Both the position numbers and the translations under genes were made by a program. Under the pieces are notes generated by a model, which was given only the letters and a program-made list of their open reading frames with translations, made no database searches and was not told the origin of the DNA. 64,000 nt of DNA from Ignavibacteria bacterium (GTDB lineage: Bacteria > Bacteroidota > Ignavibacteria > Kapaibacteriales > Kapaibacteriaceae), in assembly GCA_016191145.1 (NCBI GenBank), contig JACPPD010000006.1:38615-102614 (forward strand). Reading direction: 5' to 3'. Positions within the stretch are counted from its first letter, which is position 1, and the number at the start of each line of letters is the position of its first letter. Below, one piece after another: positions 57,377 through 64,000 of this stretch.

Positions 57377-57796
57377 CTAGGCATGTTTTGCTGCGTTGAT
57401 ATTAACCAACCACTGAATTCCGAACTTATCTACAAGCATTCCAAAACGGTCTCCCCAGGGAGCTTGTTCCAGAGGCTGCAAAATGTTGGCATCGGAACCA
57501 AGCTTATTCCAATATCCTGTCAACTCGTTTTCATCGCTTCCACTCAACGAGCAATGAATAGCTGTACCGGGACTGTAAGGCCACGAAGATGGCGTATCTG
57601 CTGCCATGATTGTAATGCCATTTGGAGCAACAAGCTGTGCATGCATGATCTTGTGCGCCTCGGCTTCTGCGTGTGGCATGCCTCCTTCAGCAAACGTACT
57701 TAAGTGGAGATTACCACCGAACACACCATGATAAAACTCAATTGCTTCCTTAGCGTTGCCATTGAAATTGAAATATGGATTCAGGATACTACCCAT
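57377..57796 (-). CDS. VOC-superfamily PhnB-like protein
   Basis: 139 aa, glyoxalase/bleomycin-resistance fold with the PhnB/YjdN arrangement: NPYFNFNGNAKEAIEFYHGVFGG at the start, HAQLVAPNGITIMAADTP, and APWGDRFGMLVDKFGIQWLVN at the end. The family is involved in antibiotic or methyl-transfer-like functions, but most members are uncharacterised. Confidence 0.9.
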   Translation of the reverse strand: MGSILNPYFNFNGNAKEAIEFYHGVFGGNLHLSTFAEGGMPHAEAEAHKIMHAQLVAPNGITIMAADTPSSWPYSPGTAIHCSLSGSDENELTGYWNKLGSDANILQPLEQAPWGDRFGMLVDKFGIQWLVNINAAKHA

Positions 57797-57936
57797 AACC
57801 AGCTCACGAGATTAGTGTTGAAAAAGTTAGGGGGCAAATATACTTGCAGATTCCATCGAGACTGAGCAACTAATTCTGCAACAGAACTCAACAATAAAAC
57901 AGGTTACCTTCTGTGTTGTAACAATCAACTAGCGGA

Positions 57937-57994
57937 GTTGCCGGGACAATCTCCTGGCGTTTCTCCCGGCGTTTCTCCCGGCGTTTCTCCCGCG
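57937..57994 (-). repeat. Family 1 repeat cluster
   Basis: Four GCCGGGAGAAAC-type units on the minus strand plus an inverted TTGCCGGGACAAT at its left end. The right edge cuts the ATPase fragment. Confidence 0.85.
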
Positions 57995-58155
57995 GGTGAT
58001 GCGGCACGGGTCCTATAGGTTTCAGGATCCAACAGATCCAACCTAAAAGCATCGCCAAATACCTCACCCGTCCACACCGTTTTTCCAGTTCCCCGTGGTC
58101 CTAATAGGAAAAAACTGGATGAAGGGGGCTTTAAAAGCCGTTTTTAGGGCGTCAT
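57995..58155 (-). pseudogene. 5' fragment of an AAA_14/DUF4143 ATPase gene
   Basis: From ATG 58155 it reads MTP, stop, then KRLLKPPSSSFFLLGPRGTG and KTVWTGEVFGDAFRLDLLDPETYRTRAASP, where the frame enters the repeat. Walker A GPRGTGKT and LLDPETY are the N-terminus of the AAA_14 family. The stop at codon 4 and the cut at 57994 make it a pseudogene. Confidence 0.85.
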
Positions 58156-58337
58156 TGTTGAAAATATGGCGACGGAATTGCCAAAATGCATCACTTTATG
58201 GCGAAACCCCTGCCAAAATGAAATGAGGAGTTGGCAGGTTCCACCTTTGTATATTGAGGCGCAGAGATATTTCATCATTATGATGAAGAACGAATGTGCT
58301 TATGTCGGATACTCATTTACTATACTTTGGAATTTTC

Positions 58338-58796
58338 ATGAAAACATTCATCGTTGTACTGGCTATGAGCTTCTCATTCGCTTCCGTGTCTTTTGCCGGT
58401 GTGAACAGGGTGGTGTCTGGTTCATGCTCCAATGGTAGAACTTGGTGGGCTAACAACGAGTTCGATGATGATGGTAGGTTGACCTGTACCACTGGACAGG
58501 ATAGTAGTGGCTCTACATATAATAACTGCCCATCGGGCTCAAGCGGAGGTCCTACGGTAACTGCAGTCGTCAGTACTCGTGCAGGCACCCTTGATATCAG
58601 CGTCAGCGGACTGGCATGGGTGACTGTTCACAGCACTGCGAACGGGACAGAGACAAATTTGGTCTACAATTTTGGAATAGTAACATCGGCATCATCAGTT
58701 CCACTGAGCTCGATTGGTACGGGAAACTTTACGGTTGTCGCTCAAACAGCGTCTGAGTATGGAACCGTGAGTGATGCCACGATGATTATAATCTAA
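58338..58796 (+). CDS. Small secreted protein, unknown
   Basis: 152 aa. ATG 58338, signal peptide MKTFIVVLAMSFSFASVSFAG, then a Ser/Gly/Thr-rich domain with four Cys in the first half (GSCSNGRTW, LTCTTGQ, NNCPSG) and a beta-rich second half. No sorting domain. Function unknown; the strong Ser/Thr bias suggests a surface or adhesin-like role. Confidence 0.65.
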   Translation: MKTFIVVLAMSFSFASVSFAGVNRVVSGSCSNGRTWWANNEFDDDGRLTCTTGQDSSGSTYNNCPSGSSGGPTVTAVVSTRAGTLDISVSGLAWVTVHSTANGTETNLVYNFGIVTSASSVPLSSIGTGNFTVVAQTASEYGTVSDATMIII

Positions 58797-58889
58797 CGTG
58801 TATTATAACTGGCGTTATCTTAAAGCGTGGCCTTTCAAGCCGCATACTTATGCAAGCATGTCTCACTCTAACGAGATGCAGACCCTAGC

Positions 58890-58913
58890 TGCCGGGCGAA
58901 ACGCCGGGAGATT
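58890..58913 (+). repeat. Two family 1 units
   Basis: GCCGGGCGAAACGCCGGGAG, minimal cluster between two small genes. Confidence 0.75.
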
Positions 58914-58985
58914 GTTGAGTACGCTAGATCAGGTATCCTTCAAACGCGACACATCGCGTCGCTCAATCATCGAAATTTGTTGTGT

Positions 58986-59576
58986 ATGCCTGATGAATCA
59001 CGGTTTTCGGTCGAAACGTCGCCTGCCTGTATTCGCTGTAGATACAGGGTCTGGGCTGTTGGCATTGGCCAGGGATTTTGGTGCAGCAATGCAAAGAAAC
59101 ATGACGCTGAGGGCATAGCACCAACTCCAAACGGTTTCCGGCGGTTCAACATTCCCGGTGTAAACTATCGAACCTATTATTGCGAGTTCTTCGAGATCAA
59201 CTGGAACAAGGTTCGGATAAGCGATGCGCATAGAAGGCACTTGTATGAGCAATCGGTTCGGGGAGGGTTGACGGGTGACGATGTAAATCTGTGGGACGCT
59301 GTCAATCCCGCATTGAAGTGTTTCTTTGAGCGTGAGCAAGTGATCCAAAAGGAATATCGGTCACTCATCTACAAACGTGGCTCGACGCTTGCTGCAAACG
59401 AACGTCGGATCAGGGAGCAGATGTCTGCGTCACGTTTGTCGTTCAGACGAGGCGAGATCACAGGTGCGGAGCATTCACGAGCGATGAAGAAATGTCGTGT
59501 AGAGATCAAGAAACTTCAAACGAAGTACCATGCACACATCGTTGAACTCGTCGGGTCATACGTACCCCCGAAGTGA
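58986..59576 (+). CDS. Zinc-ribbon-like hypothetical protein
   Basis: 196 aa. Cys pattern CIRC...WCSN...YYC in the first 65 residues could bind Zn; the rest is basic and helical (EREQVIQKEYRSLIYKRG and RRIREQMSASRLSFRRGEI). Unknown family. It may act on nucleic acid. Confidence 0.55.
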   Translation: MPDESRFSVETSPACIRCRYRVWAVGIGQGFWCSNAKKHDAEGIAPTPNGFRRFNIPGVNYRTYYCEFFEINWNKVRISDAHRRHLYEQSVRGGLTGDDVNLWDAVNPALKCFFEREQVIQKEYRSLIYKRGSTLAANERRIREQMSASRLSFRRGEITGAEHSRAMKKCRVEIKKLQTKYHAHIVELVGSYVPPK

Positions 59577-59650
59577 AGGTCTATGGGTTTGAAGGTATCC
59601 TCGATGCACTTGAGCAGGGATACAAGGAGAGTAGAGAAACAAGCGAGTAG
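59573..59650 (+). CDS. Overlapping 25-residue ORF
   Basis: GTG 59573 overlaps the previous stop (GTGA) and reads VKVYGFEGILDALEQGYKES then a short tail. The amphipathic helix and the overlap suggest a coupled microprotein, but it could be chance. Confidence 0.3.
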   Translation: MKVYGFEGILDALEQGYKESRETSE

Positions 59651-59658
59651 GGTCTAAG

Positions 59659-59720
59659 ACCGGGTCAATCTCCCGGTCAATCACCCGGTCAATGACCGGG
59701 ACAATGACCGGGAGATTGTT
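59659..59720. repeat. Family 1 repeat cluster with inverted halves
   Basis: Units CCGGGTCAATCT, CCCGGTCAATCA and CCGGGACAATGA. The left part (CAATCTCCCGGTCA) is the inverse of the right part (TGACCGGGAGATTG), so a long hairpin can form just upstream of the defence-like genes. Confidence 0.85.
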
Positions 59721-59964
59721 GACGGGATTCTTAGACGATTTCGATGTTCGATGATCACCAAGTTTACTGTATTCTGCTAAACCAAGAAATAGCACTAAGC
59801 GTAATTGATGACGTCTCACTGCACGTTATAGACATTTAGTAAAACATTGCAGTTCATTGAGTGCCGATACAGTTGGAAAGGATTTGACTTATGTTCGGAA
59901 AATAAAACGGTGAGAATTCTCAAGTGTGGAAATTCAGAAACAACGATATGTATTACCACGTGTC

Positions 59965-59972
59965 TAAATTTG
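59965..59972 (+). promoter_or_regulatory. Candidate -7 element of the HNH operon
   Basis: TAAATTTG, exact TAnnTTTG match; AAGGAG follows before the ATG at 59992. No clear -33 element. Confidence 0.4.
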
Positions 59973-59991
59973 AGAGAAGGAGCATATCTCA

Positions 59992-60924
59992 ATGAAATAC
60001 TGGATCGGTAATACAAATAATACTTGGTTTAACAACCTATCGAATCTGAAACCTCTGCCTCCGGAAGTCAATTTCTGGGTTCCAAGTGGAAGAGGATTTA
60101 AAGCTCTCAGTCCAGGCTGCCCCTTTTTATTCAGACTTCTTTCACCAGTTGATAAAATCGCCGGTGTTGGATTCTTCTTAGGATTTCAACGATTACCCAT
60201 GCGACTTGCTTGGGAAACTTTTGAAATGGAGAATGGACTTTCAAGTTTTCAAGAACTTTCCGATGCTATCAACAGAAGCCGAACAATCAAGGCTGGTTCT
60301 CTTGATGAAATTGGTTGTATAATTCTTGAAAACCCAGTGTTTTTTCCAAGAGAGCAGTGGGTTTCTGTGCCTTCAAGCTTTTCACGAAATATACAGAATG
60401 GTAAAACATTTGATACAGAGATTACTGAACATCAACCAACGTGGAACAGGGTATGGGCTATTTTACAACAGGATATTGGCCACACTTCAGTCGGAAAGAC
60501 CTCACTTGTGACCCCGACTTTTTTTGGTAAAGAGTATTTGAGAAAATCAAGACCCGGTCAAGGAGCTTTTCGCATTGCCGTACAGAATGCATATCAAAGT
60601 AAGTGTGCCATTACCGGTGAAAGCACCTTGTCGGTGTTGCAAGCAGCTCACATACAGCCTGTTGAGTATGATGGTCCAAATGACGTAATGAATGGCTTGT
60701 TGCTACGGTCTGATATACACATATTATATGATGATGGCCTTGTTGGTATCACACCAGATTATAGGATTCAAATAAATAAGAAAATACGAGATCTTTACAT
60801 AAATGGTAAAGTATATTATTATTGGCATGGTAAGGAGTTGACAGTTTTACCCAATGACGTAGATTTTCAGCCTAAGAAAGATCGACTTGAATGGCATATG
60901 GACACAATATTTAATAAGGCTTGA
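59992..60924 (+). CDS. HNH endonuclease with N-terminal EVE/PUA-like domain
   Basis: 310 aa. The C-terminal part is an HNH_2-type nuclease: RPGQGAFRIAVQNAYQSKCAITG (Cys), LQAAHIQPV (conserved His), NGLLLRSDIHILYDDGLVGI. The N-terminal 110 residues (FWVPSGRGFKALSPGCPFLF ... GVGFFLGFQRLPMRLAWETF) have the look of an EVE/PUA-type modified-base reader. The next gene starts 3 bp after the stop. Restriction of modified foreign DNA is the likely job, by analogy with similar fusions. Confidence 0.8.
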   Translation: MKYWIGNTNNTWFNNLSNLKPLPPEVNFWVPSGRGFKALSPGCPFLFRLLSPVDKIAGVGFFLGFQRLPMRLAWETFEMENGLSSFQELSDAINRSRTIKAGSLDEIGCIILENPVFFPREQWVSVPSSFSRNIQNGKTFDTEITEHQPTWNRVWAILQQDIGHTSVGKTSLVTPTFFGKEYLRKSRPGQGAFRIAVQNAYQSKCAITGESTLSVLQAAHIQPVEYDGPNDVMNGLLLRSDIHILYDDGLVGITPDYRIQINKKIRDLYINGKVYYYWHGKELTVLPNDVDFQPKKDRLEWHMDTIFNKA

Positions 60925-60927
60925 ATA

Positions 60928-62796
60928 ATGCGACTCTATTCAGGAATATGGTCTTCATTCCATATTGAAACGACAAGAAATCAGATTGCCGAGATGTTAC
61001 GTGCCGCATACAGAACATACTATGGACACGAGCCGTCTGTGTCGGAGTCAACATCGTGGAGAAATTCTCTTTCGATGCTTGATAATGTAGGTACCATGGC
61101 ATCGCTAAATGATCATGGGATTCTACTCGAGTATCAGTTGCCCCTTTCGTCGAAAAGATTGGATGCAATGATCACTGGCTATGACCGGGAAAGTAGTCGG
61201 AGAGCGGTTGTTATTGAGCTCAAACAATGGGAGAGATGCCGCCATGCAGTGGGAGCTAATCAGGTAATCACATTTGTTGGGGGGAGAGAAAGGGAGGTTA
61301 ATCATCCGTCTGCTCAGGTTCAAGGTTATGTTCAGTATCTGACAGATGTTCACACAGCTTTCCAAGGAGATAGAGCGATAGCTCTTGACGGTTGTGGATT
61401 TCTTCATAACTATGATCTTCAAAATGATGATGTATTGCAAGACGAAAAATTCACTGGACTGATAAAGTCATATCCTTTATTTGGCAATGGTGGCTTTGAG
61501 GAACTTGCCTCGTTCCTCGGAAAAAAGGTTGGGAGTGGTGGTGGCTCAGATATTCTAAATCAGGTAGAGCAAAGTAAGTATAGGCCATCTAAGAAACTCA
61601 TGATGCACGTTGCAGAGACGATCGATGGTCAGCAGACCTATGTGTTGCTTGATGAACAACGTGTGATTTACGACAAAGTATTTGCACTCGTCAAACATTC
61701 TTTACATCGAGCGAAAAAGCAGGTAGTTGTTGTAAAAGGGGGACCAGGTACTGGTAAAAGCGTTATTGCCCTCAATCTGATGGCTCAACTTTCCCGCGAA
61801 AATTTTATTGCCCATTATGCTACAGGATCAAAGTCGTTTACGGAGACTCTCAGGGCAATTGTAGGTACTCGCGCTGGTGCTCAGTTCAAGTATTTTAATA
61901 GTTATATGAATGAAATTGCAAATACTGTTGATGTGTTGATTTGTGATGAAGCACATCGAATTCGATCCACCAGTAATAATAGATTTACACGGAAGGAAAA
62001 CAAATCAATTAAGCCGCAGCTAGCCGAGCTGATTAATGTTTCTAAAGTTCTTGTTTTGTTCATTGACGACTACCAAATGGTTCGCCCCGACGAGATTGGC
62101 TCAATCCAATATGTTCTAGATCACGTCTCGCGTGAAGGGGGAATCGAATTACATGAGTATGAACTCACAACTCAGTTTCGTTGTGGTGGTTCGGAGGCAT
62201 TCATAGATTGGGTGAATGATACACTTGGCATTGTTAAAACAACTTCTCCAATGTTAGAAGTGTCGTCGGATTTTGAATTTAAAATTTGTTCAAGTCCGAA
62301 GGAGCTCGACGATTTGATTAGAGAGAAATTAAACAAAGGGTTCACAGCAAGAATGATGGCTGGTTATTGTTGGCCTTGGTCGAATCCCAAAGCTGATGGC
62401 ACCCTTGTCGACGACATTGTCATCGGTGACTGGGAACGCCCGTGGAATGCAAAACCAAATAGCGGACGTTTGGCGACAGAAATCCCGCCTGCATCACTGT
62501 GGGCATACCAAGATGGAGGACAGGAGCAGGTTGGTTGTATTTATACAGCACAAGGCTTTGAATTCGATTTTGCTGGTGTTATCATCGGTCCGGATTTGAC
62601 CTACGATTTGGATAAGGGGCAATGGCAAGCACATCCGAATAGATCAAGCGATGGAACTCTCAAGCGGGCTAAGGACGGCTACTTGGATTATGCTAAAAAT
62701 CTTTATCGAGTTCTTCTGACGAGAGGAATGAAAGGTTGCTACGTGCATTTTGTTGACAAAGAGACCGAGAGGTTTGTGAGGAGTAGGATGAGATGA
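60928..62796 (+). CDS. DUF2075-type SF1 helicase with N-terminal PD-(D/E)xK-like domain
   Basis: 622 aa. N-terminal domain has RLDAMITG followed by AVVIELKQWE, a D...ExK pattern of PD-(D/E)xK nucleases (about residues 75-105). Helicase motifs: Walker A KGGPGTGKSVIAL (near 270), Walker B VLICDEAHRIR, LFIDDYQM, TTQFRCGGSEAFI, YTAQGFEFDFAGVIIG and NLYRVLLTRGMKGCYVH. This is the DUF2075 group, related to Schlafen group-3 ATPases. It forms a pair with the HNH gene. A role in phage defence is inferred. Confidence 0.85.
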   Translation: MRLYSGIWSSFHIETTRNQIAEMLRAAYRTYYGHEPSVSESTSWRNSLSMLDNVGTMASLNDHGILLEYQLPLSSKRLDAMITGYDRESSRRAVVIELKQWERCRHAVGANQVITFVGGREREVNHPSAQVQGYVQYLTDVHTAFQGDRAIALDGCGFLHNYDLQNDDVLQDEKFTGLIKSYPLFGNGGFEELASFLGKKVGSGGGSDILNQVEQSKYRPSKKLMMHVAETIDGQQTYVLLDEQRVIYDKVFALVKHSLHRAKKQVVVVKGGPGTGKSVIALNLMAQLSRENFIAHYATGSKSFTETLRAIVGTRAGAQFKYFNSYMNEIANTVDVLICDEAHRIRSTSNNRFTRKENKSIKPQLAELINVSKVLVLFIDDYQMVRPDEIGSIQYVLDHVSREGGIELHEYELTTQFRCGGSEAFIDWVNDTLGIVKTTSPMLEVSSDFEFKICSSPKELDDLIREKLNKGFTARMMAGYCWPWSNPKADGTLVDDIVIGDWERPWNAKPNSGRLATEIPPASLWAYQDGGQEQVGCIYTAQGFEFDFAGVIIGPDLTYDLDKGQWQAHPNRSSDGTLKRAKDGYLDYAKNLYRVLLTRGMKGCYVHFVDKETERFVRSRMR

Positions 62797-62959
62797 CTAT
62801 TCTACATTGGTAAAAATAGACGACACTTAGGACGAATCGGTTTGCTCAATAAGCCTTTCAGCAGCATTTTTCTCCGGAAACTGACAACTTTTTCTGTTCT
62901 TTTCATCACACCACTTTCGTACGTCGTGGCGCGAAGATGTTTCATCATTTTATTGAAAT

Positions 62960-63238
62960 ACAGATGTACTTGCTGGGGCGTATACGTTTCACAGTGGTCT
63001 TCATGAGGGACACAAACGCGGATATGCTGAGGCACGTGTCACCATTCCAGAAAGACATGAATACATAAAGTGGCATGCAGAACAACGTGCACGTAACAAT
63101 GAACTCTTACAGCTATTAGCATCTCGTGCGGCACACCACGAAGAGAACGATGCACTTCGTTAACAAGTTGAGATTCTTATGAAGGTTGCTGATAGCCTGA
63201 GAAAGAAATTCGATGTGGTGAGAGAGATTAGATCGTAA
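62960..63238 (+). pseudogene. Broken coding remnant, unknown
   Basis: One frame reads AYTFHSGLHEGHKRGYAEAR, continues HEYIKWHAEQRARNNELLQL, then stops at 63161 and continues in the same frame MKVADSLRKKFDVVREIRS to 63238. A coiled-coil-like region with an internal stop and no good start; origin unknown. Confidence 0.35.
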
Positions 63239-63371
63239 ACATAGTGAATATGTAGCTCACTGTAAAGTTTAGTGCTTATTGCTATAAGATTTGTTAAATA
63301 CTTTGAAGCAATGTTGTGAGGATTCCAATTAAATGAGATCAACTATAAATAGAAAAGACGTGATAGTGGCA

Positions 63372-63623
63372 CTATGGTGCGAATTCTTCAAGATTCAATA
63401 TTGAAATTTTACCCTTATCGACAAAGAATCCATGAATGATCCCATCAATCATTCGTATTGGTGAAAACCCTATTGGTAATTGCGCAACTTTAAGCTGTTT
63501 CAAGTTTGCCAAGTCGATGAAAATGGCAATACACTGATACTCGCCGTGAGCTGAACCAGATGGCGGATTTTTAAATGACTCAATCTTAAAGGCTAGTGTC
63601 AAACAACCAAAGGGTATGTCCAA
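63372..63623 (-). CDS. Possible small protein
   Basis: 83 codons from a TTG start with no Shine-Dalgarno. It contains IAIFIDLANLKQLKVAQLPIGF and IDGIIHGFFVDKGKISILNL, which look like real beta-strand sequence. Without homologues it is only a candidate; it may be the end of a longer lost gene. Confidence 0.3.
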   Translation of the reverse strand: MDIPFGCLTLAFKIESFKNPPSGSAHGEYQCIAIFIDLANLKQLKVAQLPIGFSPIRMIDGIIHGFFVDKGKISILNLEEFAP

Positions 63624-63705
63624 ATCTGTGTTGAAAATTTAAGAGGCTCAAGTCTAAATGGTAGATTGAATTACAACAACAAAACACCATTTGAAGAGAG
63701 CCCCT

Positions 63706-64000
63706 ATGAGTACCAAACATACGCTGAAGAATATCGAACTGGAAGCAGCATTTTCATCGATGGCCGGAACAACAGGTGATGACACAGCGGCATTAGTACT
63801 GAACCATCTTGAGCTGAGTCGACATGCCATTGAAGGTCAGATTGCGCAAAGCAGTCACAGAAGTGTTTGGTTCGTATGCTGTGGTGCAGCGATGCCAGGT
63901 ACACAAAATCAGAAACGTCCTGAGCCATCTGAGCGAATCCGACCGCAAGACATGGGATCGAAAGCTTAAGGTAGTATTCAACTGTGAAGACTACAACGAG
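63706..64000 (+). pseudogene. IS256-family transposase remnant, frameshifted, runs off the window
   Basis: From ATG 63706 the frame reads MSTKHTLKNIELEAAFSSMA and on to about 63835. A shift of frame then gives RKAVTEVFGSYAVVQRCQVH and KIRNVLSHLSESDRKTW, the IS256/mutator signature (QRCxxHKxRN). The DDE region between is missing, so it is a deletion and frameshift derivative; the 3' end lies outside. Confidence 0.65.

Larger units (their letters stand above)
57797..58337. other. Gene-free stretch with repeat and ATPase fragment
   Basis: Holds a family 1 cluster and the AAA-ATPase remnant; 57797-57936 and 58156-58337 contain nothing recognised. Confidence 0.7.
59651..59991. other. Gene-free stretch before the HNH gene
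   Basis: Family 1 repeats at 59659-59720, then about 245 bp of AT-rich sequence with the candidate promoter at 59965. Confidence 0.7.
62797..63690. other. Degenerate accessory stretch
   Basis: AT-rich, with only a broken coding remnant and one small possible gene (see 62960 and 63372). No promoter, RNA gene or repeat recognised. Confidence 0.6.

Noticed and set aside
57374..57400. Short ORF behind AAAGGAGG
   Set aside because: Only eight codons, antisense to the VOC gene end.

Overview
The window looks like a chromosome segment of an uncultured-type member of the Bacteroidota/Chlorobi (FCB) group. Supporting signs are secreted proteins ending in type IX secretion (T9SS) C-terminal sorting domains with YPNP motifs, a TonB-dependent receptor with an N-terminal carboxypeptidase-regulatory-like domain paired with a DUF4249 lipoprotein, an Nramp-USP fusion, and several upstream regions with the Bacteroidota-type -7 element TAnnTTTG. 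A Kapabacteria- or Ignavibacteria-like lineage is my inference; there is no rRNA or tRNA in view to settle it.

Layout. 1-846 holds the end of a BNR-repeat protein. 1068-8765 is one six-gene minus-strand operon: di-haem cytochrome, Rieske lipoprotein, porin, Nramp-USP metal transporter, DtxR/MntR regulator, RNase R. Four of its five junctions are stop/start overlaps or nearly so. 8942-11720 is the proton-translocating transhydrogenase pntA1-pntA2-pntB. 11774-15621 is a methionine branch (metZ, metX, hom). Between metZ and metX lies a short Met-rich leader peptide, then an antiterminator/terminator pair: a candidate ribosome-mediated methionine attenuator. 16098-25762 has an Mbl-fold exonuclease fused to ligase-derived sequence, a BNR protein, an MscS channel, a lipoprotein, and a PAS histidine kinase with a receiver-flavoprotein partner. 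26219-42845 is mainly cell-surface material: T9SS proteins, a tail-fibre-like protein, patatin plus a membrane partner, and TonB/DUF4249. 42929-47883 has an adenylate cyclase and an FAD-oxidoreductase pair. 47884-57800 contains two near-identical REP-associated (RAYT/Y1) transposase genes, a truncated duplicate of a T9SS gene end, a full-length T9SS paralogue, a caspase-like lipoprotein, katG, a methyltransferase and a VOC protein. 57800-64000 is accessory DNA: pseudogene fragments, small ORFs, an HNH endonuclease plus nuclease-helicase pair that resembles a defence module, and an IS256-type transposase remnant at the right edge.

Two noncoding repeat families are scattered between the genes. 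Family 1 is a 12-bp-period array (GCCGGGAGAAAC / CACCGGGTCAAT and inverted forms) in at least 12 places. It brackets both RAYT genes and is the likely substrate of those transposases. Family 2 is built around CAGCATATGCCTCCCGGCA. Two of its clusters are followed by a shared noncoding stretch of about 73 bp.

The strongest candidates for something undescribed are the Met leader-peptide attenuator (13010-13206), the RAYT/12-bp-array system, and the HNH + PD-(D/E)xK-helicase pair (59992-62796). All coordinates were read by eye; no alignment or folding program was run.
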